Origin: Prorocentrum cordatum
Lineage: Eukaryota > Sar > Dinophyceae > Prorocentrales > Prorocentraceae
Reading direction: 5' to 3'
Assembly: GCA_963575745.1 (NCBI GenBank)
Contig: CAUYUJ010021159.1
Span: 104,427-168,426, forward strand
DNA length: 64,000 nt
The notes beneath the pieces were generated by a model that did no database searches, was not told the DNA's origin, and saw only the letters and a list, made by a program, of their open reading frames with translations. The position numbers were made by a program, and so were the translations under genes. Numbering within the stretch: the first letter of the stretch is position 1; each line of letters starts with the position of its first letter. Shown here one piece after another: positions 20,663 through 29,429 of this stretch.

Positions 20663-21114
20663 GTTGTCCTGATGGGGGTCCAGAGCCATTTCGGTTTCAA
20701 AGCAGTTCAGGGGTCACTGCGATGAGAGCGGATGCGCTGCACCATTTTGATTTGGACACAGCGGCGAACAGATTGGCGCGCGCCATGGCTACGGTCGGCG
20801 CCGACGTCGAGGTTTCGCCGAAGGCCGAGTTGTTCGCAGACCCAGTGGACATGAGATACGATTGGCCAACGAAATCAGTGAAGGGTTCTCGTTTGAGGAA
20901 GCGCCCTTGCGGAGAGTGGCTGCCGATACTCCTTGACGCTTCGCGCGGCCATATACCCTTCTTGCCTGCCAGCCCGTCCAGAATGAAACCAGAGGCGGTG
21001 CCCGCGCCCAGGCGCGTTGCGGCGATAATGAATAAGCTGGGCTCTTCGGATCTCGTTGGGCCCCCGCGGTCATTTGGAACCGTGTTGGTTAGTCTTGGGA
21101 TTCCTGGGTCTTGA
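20663..21114 (+). CDS. candidate exon 2 of the small unknown gene
   Basis: It follows a strong pyrimidine-rich acceptor (CCTCCCCCCAG at 20652-20662). The reading frame contains the words DALHHFDLDTAANRLARAM and EWLPILLDASRGHIPFLP, which have ordinary protein composition with no repeat. It reaches TGA at 21112-21114. A good donor (TTG|GTTAGT at 21088) offers an alternative in which the exon is internal. I do not recognise the product. Confidence 0.5.
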
Positions 21115-22202
21115 GTCCTGTGTCCCGGGGCTGTCTTGGGTTTCGCGTCCCGGAGCCATGGGGCTACTGCAAGGCCCGTCGGGGCCAATCCTATATATCT
21201 CTTGTCCTGTCTCCCATCCCGAGTGAGGCCCGCCGGGGCTTCCTAGGTCCTTATGATCTCGGGCCCCCTTGGGCGCGGGGGAAAGGCGCCCCGCCCAGCC
21301 CTGGACTCCCAGGCCCAGAGTCCCGTGTCGGGAAGAGGGCGGCGCAGCGAGTGTCAAAAACCGCCCGCGTACGTCTGCCTCTTCGAGGGCTGGTGGGATT
21401 CGTAAGTCGCACATGCCACAGCCCGCGCTCGAGCTGTCTGACCACCTGCGTTCCCCGGCGGCCCCAGTGAAGCGTTCCAGGACTGAGCAGCCGCCGCAGT
21501 GATAGGGCTCGATTGAATGATCATTGCATGTTCGAGGAACGACCCTCGCAGTGGGCGGGGGGGCCCGAGGGTGCGCACCGTGAAAGGGGAGAGCAGCAAA
21601 ATGGGCGGCGGTGAGGAAGAGGGGGGTTTGGCCAACAGGGGTTCGGCGGCTTGAAGGCGCGGTCTAGGTCCTGAGTTTGGGCAGGCGATCATGCATCTGA
21701 CGTCTTGTGTCCCGCCCACCCCATCCATTCCCATTGCGTCGGATCCCTGTCTCTCACTTTCCCCTCGTATCCTATGCGCGGGGATGCTGCGCGTGGAAAG
21801 AATACGCGGAGGGCGGTGGGCCAGGAATGAGCCATTTCCAGGACTAGGGTAGTGATGTCAGCGTGAGGGGGGCCCCTGCTGTCAAGATGGCGGCCCTCGT
21901 CTTTGACCGCAGGGCGGCTCCTCCTCCCCTTCTCTCTGGGGCTCTGGGGCTCCCGAGCCCTCTGGGGCCCTCCTCCCCCTCCCTCTGGGGCTCTGGGGCC
22001 CCCGAGCCCTTCCAGGACTGGCGGGCGACGGGGCCGATGTGCCGCGGGCGGGTCGCGGGTAGGTCGTAGGCGCCGCGCCCGCTTGCCCGCGTCCCCACCC
22101 TTATCCGCAATTAAGGGGTGCAACGTGTTGATATTGAGTCATCGCGAAGCACGTTGGGCCCGGGGGACAGCAGGGCCCATGCGAACGCATCTGTATTGGC
22201 AG
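21115..22202. other. no gene seen
   Basis: GC-rich sequence with C- and G-runs and partial repeats of CTCTGGGGCTCTGGGG near 21930-22000. Frames overlap on both strands without support. Confidence 0.4.
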
Positions 22203-22214
22203 TTTTGGCTCGAG
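22203..22214 (+). promoter_or_regulatory. possible relict spliced-leader 3' end
   Basis: TTTTGGCTCGAG differs at one position from the last 12 nt of the conserved dinoflagellate spliced leader (TTTTGGCTCAAG). It ends 34 nt before the ATG at 22249. Matching further 5' is weak. Relict leaders arise when trans-spliced mRNA is copied back into the genome, so this may mark a recycled gene copy. Chance is not excluded. Confidence 0.4.
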
Positions 22215-22248
22215 GGTTCAGTCTCCCAGTCCATTCTGAGAGGATTCT

Positions 22249-22839
22249 ATGGAGTCTGATTGCGATTTGGACGTCGTTGGGTTTTCCAGTCCAGATTGCC
22301 GCGATGACGACGCCATCGCAGATCCTGAAGCAGCCAGCGGCGGTGAGAGTGATCTGGAAGTCCGAGGTTTCGGAGGAGAAGACGGCTTTGCTCACGCCAT
22401 GGTGCCCGCCCCGCCTGCTTGCCATGTGCCCCTCGTCCTCGCGAGAGGCGCCCGGCACGCCGCGGCTGCTGCTGGGCACTTGCGCGCTCCGTGGCAAGCG
22501 TGGCTTGGGCGGCCAGCTCGTCCAGAGCACGCGGCGCTCGTTAGAGCGCTCGGCGAGGCAGACTCTGCGCCTGCTGACTCCAAGGCCCGGGCCGCGCGTC
22601 TTGTCGAGCATTTCGCTGGCAAGTACGTCCGCAGGTCATGTTCGCAAACGGCCGAGGCTCTGGCCCTGAATGAACCGCCGCGCACGTTTCGAGATTCAGT
22701 CGACTTGCTGGCGAGCTCCGCGGTGGAGGTGTGCAGGATTGCCGCGCAGGCGCTCTGCAGGGCCCTCCTCCGCTTGGCGACTTCGGACAAGGCGCGCGGA
22801 CGAGCAACTCCTTGCCAGTCCGAAGAAGCGCAGGACTGA
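22249..22839 (+). CDS. uncharacterised protein or first exon of gene A
   Basis: An ATG-initiated frame of 196 codons to a TGA. The N-terminus has an acidic segment in which a short motif appears twice, ESDCDLDVVGF and ESDLEVRGFGGED. The rest is Ala/Arg-rich and probably helical. The spliced-leader-like word 34 nt upstream supports this ATG. It lies 1.1 kb after the preceding gene and just before element B. It could be a complete intronless gene, perhaps a retroposed mRNA. It could also be the first coding exon of the methyltransferase gene with its donor not identified (GAG|GTGTGC near 22727 is one candidate). No family recognised. Confidence 0.45.
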   Translation: MESDCDLDVVGFSSPDCRDDDAIADPEAASGGESDLEVRGFGGEDGFAHAMVPAPPACHVPLVLARGARHAAAAAGHLRAPWQAWLGRPARPEHAALVRALGEADSAPADSKARAARLVEHFAGKYVRRSCSQTAEALALNEPPRTFRDSVDLLASSAVEVCRIAAQALCRALLRLATSDKARGRATPCQSEEAQD

Positions 22840-22868
22840 AATATGTGTTTTGGTTGTTTCGAGGGCCG

Positions 22869-24064
22869 ACCATCCTGTGGTGTTGGGTCTTCGTTTTGAA
22901 GAGACAGCGCCCCGCGTTCCTCCCCTCCTCCACCTCATCCTTCCTCATCCCCCATCCGCCCTCCTATCATCATGTTCATCATCATCAGCATCCTCATGAT
23001 CATCATCATCATCGTAATCGTCAGCGCCGTCATCATCATCAGCGTTATGATCATCACGGCCGCCATCATGTCCATCATCGTCATCATCAGCGCCGCCCTA
23101 GCGCCACCGCCCGCATGCGCCCCCCCACCCCCACCCACCCCACCCCCACCCCCACCCACACACACGCACACATCCACTTCAGCACACCCCTCACACTTCT
23201 CGTGACCCTCAGTAGGGAGCTTCACCGAAGGCCCCCACCGCCCGCATGCGTCCCCACACCCATTTCGGCGAACCCTTCACACGTCTCGTGGCCCGAGTGG
23301 GAGCTCCACCGAAGGCCCCCGCCGCCCGCGTGCGCCCCCCACACACATGTCGGCACACCCCTCACACATTTCGTGGCCCCATAGGGAGTTCCACCGAAGG
23401 CCCCAGTGCCGCCGCCCGCACGCGTCCCCCACAGCCACTTCGGTAAACCCTTCACGCGTGTTGTGGCCCCGTGCTTCACCGGGGGCCCCAGTGCCACTGC
23501 CCGCATGCGTCCCCCACACCCACTTCGGCACACCCTTCGCACGTCTCGTGGCCCGAGTGGGAGCTCCACCGAAAGCCCCATTGCCACCGCCCGCATGCGC
23601 CCCCCACACAAATTTCGGCACACCCCTCACACCATTCGTGACCCCAGTAGGGAGCTCCCCCGAAGGCCCCCGCCGCCCGCATGCGTCCACCACGCCCATT
23701 TCGGCACACCCCTCACACGTTTCGTGGCCCAGGAGCGCCACCGAAGGCCGCAGTGCCACCGCCCGCATGCGTCCCCCACGCCCACTTCGGCACACCCTTC
23801 AAGTTTCGTGGCCCCAGAGGGAGCTCCACCGAAGGCCCCAGTGCCACCGCCCGCACGCGTCCCCCACGCACATGTCGGCACACCCCTCACGTGTTTCGTG
23901 GCACCAGAGGGAGCTCCACCGGAGGCCCCAGAACCACCGCCCGCATGCGTCCCCCACACCCACTTCGGCACACCCCTCATACGGATCGGGGCCCATGGGG
24001 AGCGCCACCGAACAAGATATTCACAATTGCGGTACTCACAAGTGCGTATGGTTGGGCACTTCGC
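22869..24064 (+). mobile_element. element B: RT-less relative of element A
   Basis: It begins ACCATCCTGTGGTGTTGGGT and TTTTGAAGAGACAGCGCC as element A does. It continues with a CAT microsatellite (22966-23092), then CACCCC runs, then about nine 90-bp-family monomers (23160-24008) with CCGCCCGCATGCGTCCCC words, and ends with the tail ATTGCGGTACTCAC / GTGCGTATGGTTGGGC. It lacks everything between the two CAT tracts of element A. A deletion between the microsatellites, or a non-autonomous lineage, would explain it. It lies next to a coding exon and is probably in an intron. Confidence 0.7.
22966..23092. repeat. CAT/ATC microsatellite in element B
   Basis: Imperfect CATCAT units with GTC/GCC interruptions, in the same position relative to the leader as in element A. 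Confidence 0.85.
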
Positions 24065-24106
24065 AATGGAGTTCCGCAGTTCCAGGTCTGGCAAGGGGGG
24101 GCCCAG

Positions 24107-24818
24107 TCCCAAAGTTGGAGATAGTGGCGGGGTACATCCAGGAGCGATACGACGAGACGCCGACGAGGATCAGAGTTGCGGACCCTTCAACGAGCCGCCC
24201 ACCAGAGCAGCAGGGCCAGGAGTCCCATGCCAAGCCGGCGGTTCAGACGGCCAAAGTGATGCAAACAGAATTGACGATCGGTTTTATGCTCAGGCATCCT
24301 GGCCCAGATGGCAGCAGCAAGTATTCCATGGTCTCCGTTCCTTTGGTGACTCCCTTGCGGGCCTTTGACCACGGTACGGCTGAGTGCATCAAACACGTCC
24401 TCATGCATAACCACCAGAGTATCCCTGGACTTCACGAGTTGTTCGCAGTGTGTGGCGAGTTGTTCTACCTTAGCTGTTCAGACCGCGCTCAGTGCAACCG
24501 GAAGTATGAGAAAGATGCAGTTTCACAGGGCCAAACGCGGCTGACTTTGGATTGCGACGGTCACAAGGCTTCTACTTCACAGGGGGCCCAGTTCAGCGTT
24601 GTCAAGGCAGATATTTCAGGCATCGTCAACTTTGGTCTGGTCATGCGGAACTCTGGCGCTGTCGCGCAGTGGCGACAAGTAGTCAAAACGTGGGTGCGTG
24701 CGAGGCTTTATGTGTATGAGGGCTCATTCCCATTGACCACCCAAACGATTGCCGGCAAGTACAGGGAGGTCGTGATTGATTTTTTCTTCCCGGAGGCTTG
24801 CACCAGACCTCGGGATCG
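24107..24818 (+). CDS. gene A internal exon (unknown domain)
   Basis: The frame has typical protein composition, with words such as IVAGYIQERYDETPTRIRV, LHELFAVCGELFYLSC and KYREVVIDFFFP. Several AGs just upstream (24079, 24085, 24106, 24114) could be the acceptor, and all lie within 50 bp of the end of element B. A donor GATCG|GTATCC at 24819 leaves phase 2, which fits the next exon's acceptor. The same frame is accidentally open back through the 90-bp monomers, which I exclude. No known family is recognised. Confidence 0.55.
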
Positions 24819-25256
24819 GTATCCCTACTGGCTTTCGGCCCGCCCCGCCACCGCGCCAGGGCCTAGTAGGGCCTGGGGTATGCCTGGGTTGCGGGTTAGG
24901 GGTCTCTCGGGATTCCCCGGGGTCTCGCGGGGTGCTTCTCGGGGGGCCCGTGGCTCTTGAGAACCCTTTTGAAGCCTAGGGGCCCAGGGGCAGTTTTGGG
25001 GCCTCTTGGATTCCAGGGGCCTCGTGGTTGGCGGAGAGGGGGGGGAGGTTCCCGCTGGCGCCTGGCATCTCGGGTCAATTGATTGGAGCCGAATGGAGGC
25101 TCGGATTTGTCCATCCGCATTCCCCCTGTTGGGCTGGCCTGGAGTTTCGGGCCTGGGCCCTTTCGGGCCTTGCCTCGGGGCCGTCTTAGCGTTGGCCGTC
25201 TCGGTGCCCTCTTGGCGACCTCTTGGCTCTTGGGCGGCCCTTTTGCTCTCCGTGCG

Positions 25257-25259
<3 letters not shown>

Positions 25260-25351
<92 letters not shown>
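25260..25351. repeat. (TG)46 microsatellite
   Basis: A perfect dinucleotide run of about 92 bp within a probable intron of gene A, followed by eight Gs. Confidence 0.95.
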
Positions 25352-25353
<2 letters not shown>

Positions 25354-25512
25354 GGGGGCCTTCGGCCGAGCGTTGGAAACTCGCAAACGCGAGAACCTCC
25401 GAAACATGGAACTAAAACGATGGCCTTCGCGGGCCGTCTGGCGCCTCCTCTGGGCCTTCGCGGGCCGCCAAGGGCCTCCATTGAGGCTTTCTTGGGGCTT
25501 TCCTGGGAACAG

Positions 25513-25966
25513 AGACCACTTGAGAACCCGAGGGCACTCCACGTCGTGCGAAGGCACCGCGGATCTACGCGCCAAGCTCAGCAGGTACATGAATGGCGAT
25601 TGGCGGTCCCCCCAGATCTCGCACCATTGTCCGCCTGGATGCTGCCCAGGGGGGAAACCAGAGACACTTGCGCACATGTTCGAGATCATCGACTTGATGT
25701 TCGAAAAGGCTCTGCCGCTCTGGCCTCGACATCGGTGGACAGGCAGCGACTTGTCCCTGGACTGGGTCGGCCTCCCCACAGCGCTGCACCAGTTGATCCC
25801 GCAGTGTGTCACGGTTTGGACGACGTGCGTCAAGGAGAGACGCGATGCTCTCGTCGGCGATTTTGACGACGACGCGGACCTCCGCGACGTCGATGGCGCG
25901 GAGGCTGAACCTGCCCAGCCGCCCGCTCAGCCGGCAGATGCGGAGGAGAAGGCGCACGATGCCATC
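25513..25966 (+). CDS. gene A internal exon with HHC/GCC motif
   Basis: It opens after CTTTCCTGGGAACAG and closes at the consensus donor ATC|GTGAGT (25967). The protein segment includes KLSRYMNGDWRSPQ, a His/Cys cluster HHCPPGCC that could bind metal, HRWTGSDLSLDWVGL, and an acidic, Gln/Pro-rich end. The downstream stop falls in the intron, as expected for an internal exon. The donor phase (0) does not match the next recognised acceptor (phase 1), so a small exon may be missing. No family assigned. Confidence 0.6.
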
Positions 25967-26274
25967 GTGAGTTTGTCAACTTCAGGACAGGCGGAGTCGA
26001 GCCGCGCGATCTTACAATGTACCGATGCTGCGTCCACGTGTTTCGCGCGGGTTTAGCTTACCCCAAGCAGCGCTCGCACTCACCAAGTCCCCCTAAGACT
26101 CTAAGACTAAGGACTAACTAATGACGTTATTAAGGCACTAAGGGCTCAGGACTAATGCGAGTGAACTTCGGCATGTCTGTTTCCCAGGTAAGGGGCAAGG
26201 GGTTCAGAGTGTCGACGCATTTCATTGCTGTTTGGGGCCCTCGTGCCAGGGCGTGGTTTTCTTGGCCAGGACGG

Positions 26275-26395
26275 GGCCTGGCCTGGACCCCAGACGCCAG
26301 GCGCCTAGACCCTGGCCTGGACCCTGGACCCTTGGCCTGGCCTGGACCCTAGACCCTAGACGCCTAGACCCTGGACCCTAGACCCTGGACGTGCA
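26275..26395. repeat. CCTGGACC / CCCTAGAC short tandem repeats
   Basis: Irregular 7-14-bp units of CCTGG, ACCCTAGAC and GCCTAGACC. Confidence 0.7.
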
Positions 26396-26406
26396 AACCG
26401 GATCGC

Positions 26407-27440
26407 GAGGAGGAGGAGGAGGAGGAGGAGGAGGAGGAGGAGGAGGAGGAGGAGGAGGAGGAGGAGGACGAGGAGGACGAGGAGGAGGAGGAGGACGAGG
26501 AGGACGAGGAAGACGAGGAGGAGGAGGACGAGGAGGACGAGGAGGACGGAGGACGACGAGGCGGAGGAGGAGGAGGAGGAGGAGGAGGAGGAGGAGGAGG
26601 AGGAGGAGGAGGAGCAGCAGCAGTTTGGACGATCGAGGTTCGAGGATGATTTTCGACGTTTTATGCCTCCAAAGGCCTTTTGTGAGCCCTGGAAGCCTTG
26701 TCGATCCAGGACCCCCGGAGGCGTCCGCGGGGCGATTTTGAGTGGATTTTGGTGGGGGAGGAGGAGGAATACGAAGGAAGGAGGAGGAGCAGGAGGAGGA
26801 GGAGGACGAGGAACAGGACGAGGAGGAGGACGAGGAGGAGGGCGATGAGTAGGACGAGGAGGAGGAGGAGGAGGAGGAGGAGGAGAGGACGAGGAGGAGG
26901 AGGAGGATGAGGAGGATGACGAGGATGAGGACGAGGAGGAGGAGGAGGAGGAGGAGGAGGAGGAGGAGGAGGACGAGCACGAGGACGAGGAGGACGAGGA
27001 CGAGGAGGAGGAGGAGGAGGAGGAGGAGAGGAGGAGGATGAGGAGGACGAGGAGGATGAGGAGGAGGTTGAGGAGGAGGAGGAGGAGGCGGAGGAGGAGG
27101 AGGCGGAGGAGGAGGAGGAGGGAGGAGGAGGAGGAGCCAGAGGGAGGAGGAGGAGGAGGAGGAGGAGGAGGAGGAGGAGGAGGAGGAGGAGGAGGAGGAG
27201 GAAGAGGAGGAGGAGGAGGGGAGGAGGAGGAGGAGGAGGACGAGGAGGACGAGGACGAGGACGAGGAGGCGGAGGAGGAGGAGGAGGAGGAGGAGGAGGG
27301 TGAGGAGGACTAGGGGGGTGGCGGAGGAGGAGGAGGAGGAGGAGGAGGAGGAGGAGGAGGAGGAGGGAGGAGGCGGAGGAGAGGAGGAAGAGGAGGAGGA
27401 GGAGGAGGAGGAGGAGGAGGAGGAGGAGGAGGAGGAGGAG
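26407..27440. repeat. ~1-kb GGA/GAC homopurine-rich tract
   Basis: Almost pure GAGGAG with GAC interruptions, broken by a unique stretch at about 26615-26760. The minus strand gives a long Pro/Ser/Leu frame (26378-28108) that is an artefact of the triplet repeat. Confidence 0.95.
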
Positions 27441-27592
27441 CCCTCCAGGGCCGCAAGGAAGGCCCCAGGAGGGCCCCAAGAGGGCTCCAAGAAGGCTCCA
27501 AGAGGGCCCCAAGACGAGCCTCCCGGGCTGTCCCCCGAAAGGGGTCTCGGGGGACAGCCCGGGACACCAATTTTGGAAGCCCCTGGGGCCGC
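27437..27592 (+). repeat. shared intron module with perfect 17-bp hairpin (copy 1)
   Basis: About 156 bp nearly identical to 46917-47073, directly 3' of a GGA tract in both places. It includes 27522-27538 (CCCGGGCTGTCCCCCGA), an 8-nt loop, and its exact complement at 27547-27563. Confidence 0.9.
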
Positions 27593-28125
27593 CTCCGAGG
27601 CGTCCAGGGGGCGTATTCGGGGCACTCCTGGGGCCTTCCAGGGTGCCCCGTGAGGTCCATGGAGCCCCCTCAGGACCCCCGTGGGCCCCAGTAGGGCCGA
27701 ACAACCAAACGACATATTAGTTTGTGCCTGGGCTTCGAGGCGCTTTGAATCTCGAGGATCCAGGTTCGAGGCTTTTTGGCCCTCGGCGGCCCTCCTCGTC
27801 GCCGCGAATCTGGTGCGTTTGGAACCCAGGAGGGGTCCAGGGGCTGGTTTTGAGCGGGCTTTGGTCGGAGAGTGGGGCCAGGGGGGCGGCCTTCGGAGAA
27901 GGCAGGGGAGCCCCCTCTGCCCCCTTGGAATCCCTGGAAGGCCGCCCCCCTCGGCCCATTCCCCGACCGAATTCGCTCCAAACCAATCCCCGGACCCCTC
28001 CCAGGGCCCCTCCTGTCCAGCCTTTCTGGCTGCGCCCAGCCGTGGCCACGAGGGCCCTAGCCCCATAGCCCACCAAAAAACTGATTGGGTTTTTCTTTCT
28101 GGTATCATTTGGAGTTTTCCCGCAG

Positions 28126-28504
28126 GTCAATCAGCATCTGTCGATTGGGCTGGTTTCAACAACAGGTGCCGGTGCGGGGCCGAGGAGTGGAGCCAGTCGA
28201 GCCCTCTGCCGCGCATCCTCTTGATGCGCATCTGCATGCGCCCCCATGTGAAGTTGATGCAGCGTTTCCTGAAACTCGGCAGCGAAGATTGGCAACACGA
28301 GAGCTTTCTGTCAGCATCGAAAGGCAATGGGCTTTCCTTCCGCGTATTGGAGTGTCTTCTCGGAAAAACAACGACTGAGTTTTTCGACGGTGTCTCTGAC
28401 CTGTTGCACACCCCCGAGCGATGGGTGCTACTTCGCGCTGTCGGAGCCTGCGCGGACGAGCACGCCGCGTTGGCTTTCCGCATGGTGTCCTCTGGCGTCG
28501 AGCA
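28126..28504 (+). CDS. gene A internal exon
   Basis: Lies between a good acceptor (TTTTCCCGCAG) and a perfect donor (AGCA|GTAAGT at 28505). The translation contains NRCRCGAEEW, a helical segment (RPHVKLMQRFLKLGSEDW), SFRVLECLLGKTT, and ERWVLLRAVGACADEHAALA. Its phase-2 donor matches a phase-2 acceptor at 29084/29085. I do not recognise a domain. Confidence 0.65.
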
Positions 28505-28830
28505 GTAAGTGCAGCCGCGATGGTCTCCGAGCTCGAACCGAATTCACGAGTGCAGCGGATATTTGCCCGCTCGCCCTCCGACCGATCGTCCTCCGATCGC
28601 GTCGATCGTCGCTCGATCGTCGTAATCGCATCCCCGATCAAGCCGATCCTCTTCCGATCGAGGGCTCGAGGGGTGGATCTGCCATTCGCTGCGACCTCCG
28701 CCTTTGACGTGAGCCCGTGGACCGAGGGCCGAGGCATTGTTTTTTTTGCACGCCAGTGTCTGTGTCGCGTTTGTTTTCAGGCTCACGGGCCCCAAGGAAA
28801 CATTGTCTAAAGGGCTGTGAGGGCTCAAAA

Positions 28831-28883
28831 GGGGCTCAAGAGCCCAAAAGGGCTCTGACAGATTCTAAAAGTTTTAGAATCGG
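28831..28883 (+). repeat. 40-bp exact repeat, inverted copy at 43681-43720
   Basis: Positions 28831-28870 are the exact reverse complement of 43681-43720, and similarity continues with mismatches for about 12 bp. It lies in the intron between 28504 and 29085. Confidence 0.9.
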
Positions 28884-29084
28884 CCCGCATGGGACCCCTG
28901 AAGTTTTGAGCTTTTCCCCCGCCCCAGCCCAGAATCAGAATGTGAGGACTGAAACAGCACCTGCACCGAAATCTGAAATCTGATGCTAATTGCCAACGTC
29001 GTTGGCCGTCTCGGTCCTCGGCCCCCCCCCCCCTTCCTCTCACCCTCTCTTCTTGTCTCCATCGTGTCGCACTGAGGCTGCCAG

Positions 29085-29378
29085 TGTCCAGTCTATCATT
29101 GCCGATTCTCATCAGCGAGCACCCTATGTGTTATTCGAGCTCCTGGCGGACTTAGATGTTGCTGATAAGCTCCTTCAATTGCCCGTTTGCCGCCAGGACC
29201 CGTTCACGAAACGGCACTTGCAGAAGTTCGACACCCCTGCCTTGCTTAAGTCCGAGCGGTCCATTGCGATCTTGTTGGGGGCCGCGTATCTCGCATGGAC
29301 CGATATCTGTGCGATCGAAGCTCGCCACGCCCAGTTGCGCCGGATTACAGAGCTCAAGGCAGCGGCCTCCACTGATAA
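29085..29378 (+). CDS. gene A internal exon
   Basis: It follows a long pyrimidine tract (29028-29060) and the acceptor GCTGCCAG; the phase agrees with the preceding donor. The segment is Leu/Ala-rich and helical (YVLFELLADLDVADKLLQLP, ILLGAAYLAWTDICAIEARH). The frame meets TAG at 29380. A weak donor at 29379 with an acceptor at 29429 would give a 51-bp intron in matching phase 2. Family unknown. Confidence 0.55.
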
Positions 29379-29429
29379 GTAGTCATTGAAATGTTTGTCC
29401 TCAGACTTCGCACTCCTGCGCATGCGCAG

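Larger units (their letters stand above)
25967..28125 (+). other. gene A intron carrying a GGA tract and shared module
   Basis: Bounded by GTGAGT and TTTTCCCGCAG. It holds decayed CCTGGACCCTAGAC repeats (26275-26395), a 1-kb GGA tract, a 157-bp module with a perfect hairpin, and a 3' end conserved with an intron of gene B. Confidence 0.6.

Noticed and set aside
26338-26400. CCCTAGAC repeats as interstitial telomere
   Set aside because: Units are irregular and mixed with CCTGGACC; they do not form a clean telomeric heptamer.
26378-28108. A 576-codon minus-strand frame rich in Pro, Leu and Ser
   Set aside because: It is the complement of the GGA tract and of intron sequence; composition is pure triplet repeat.
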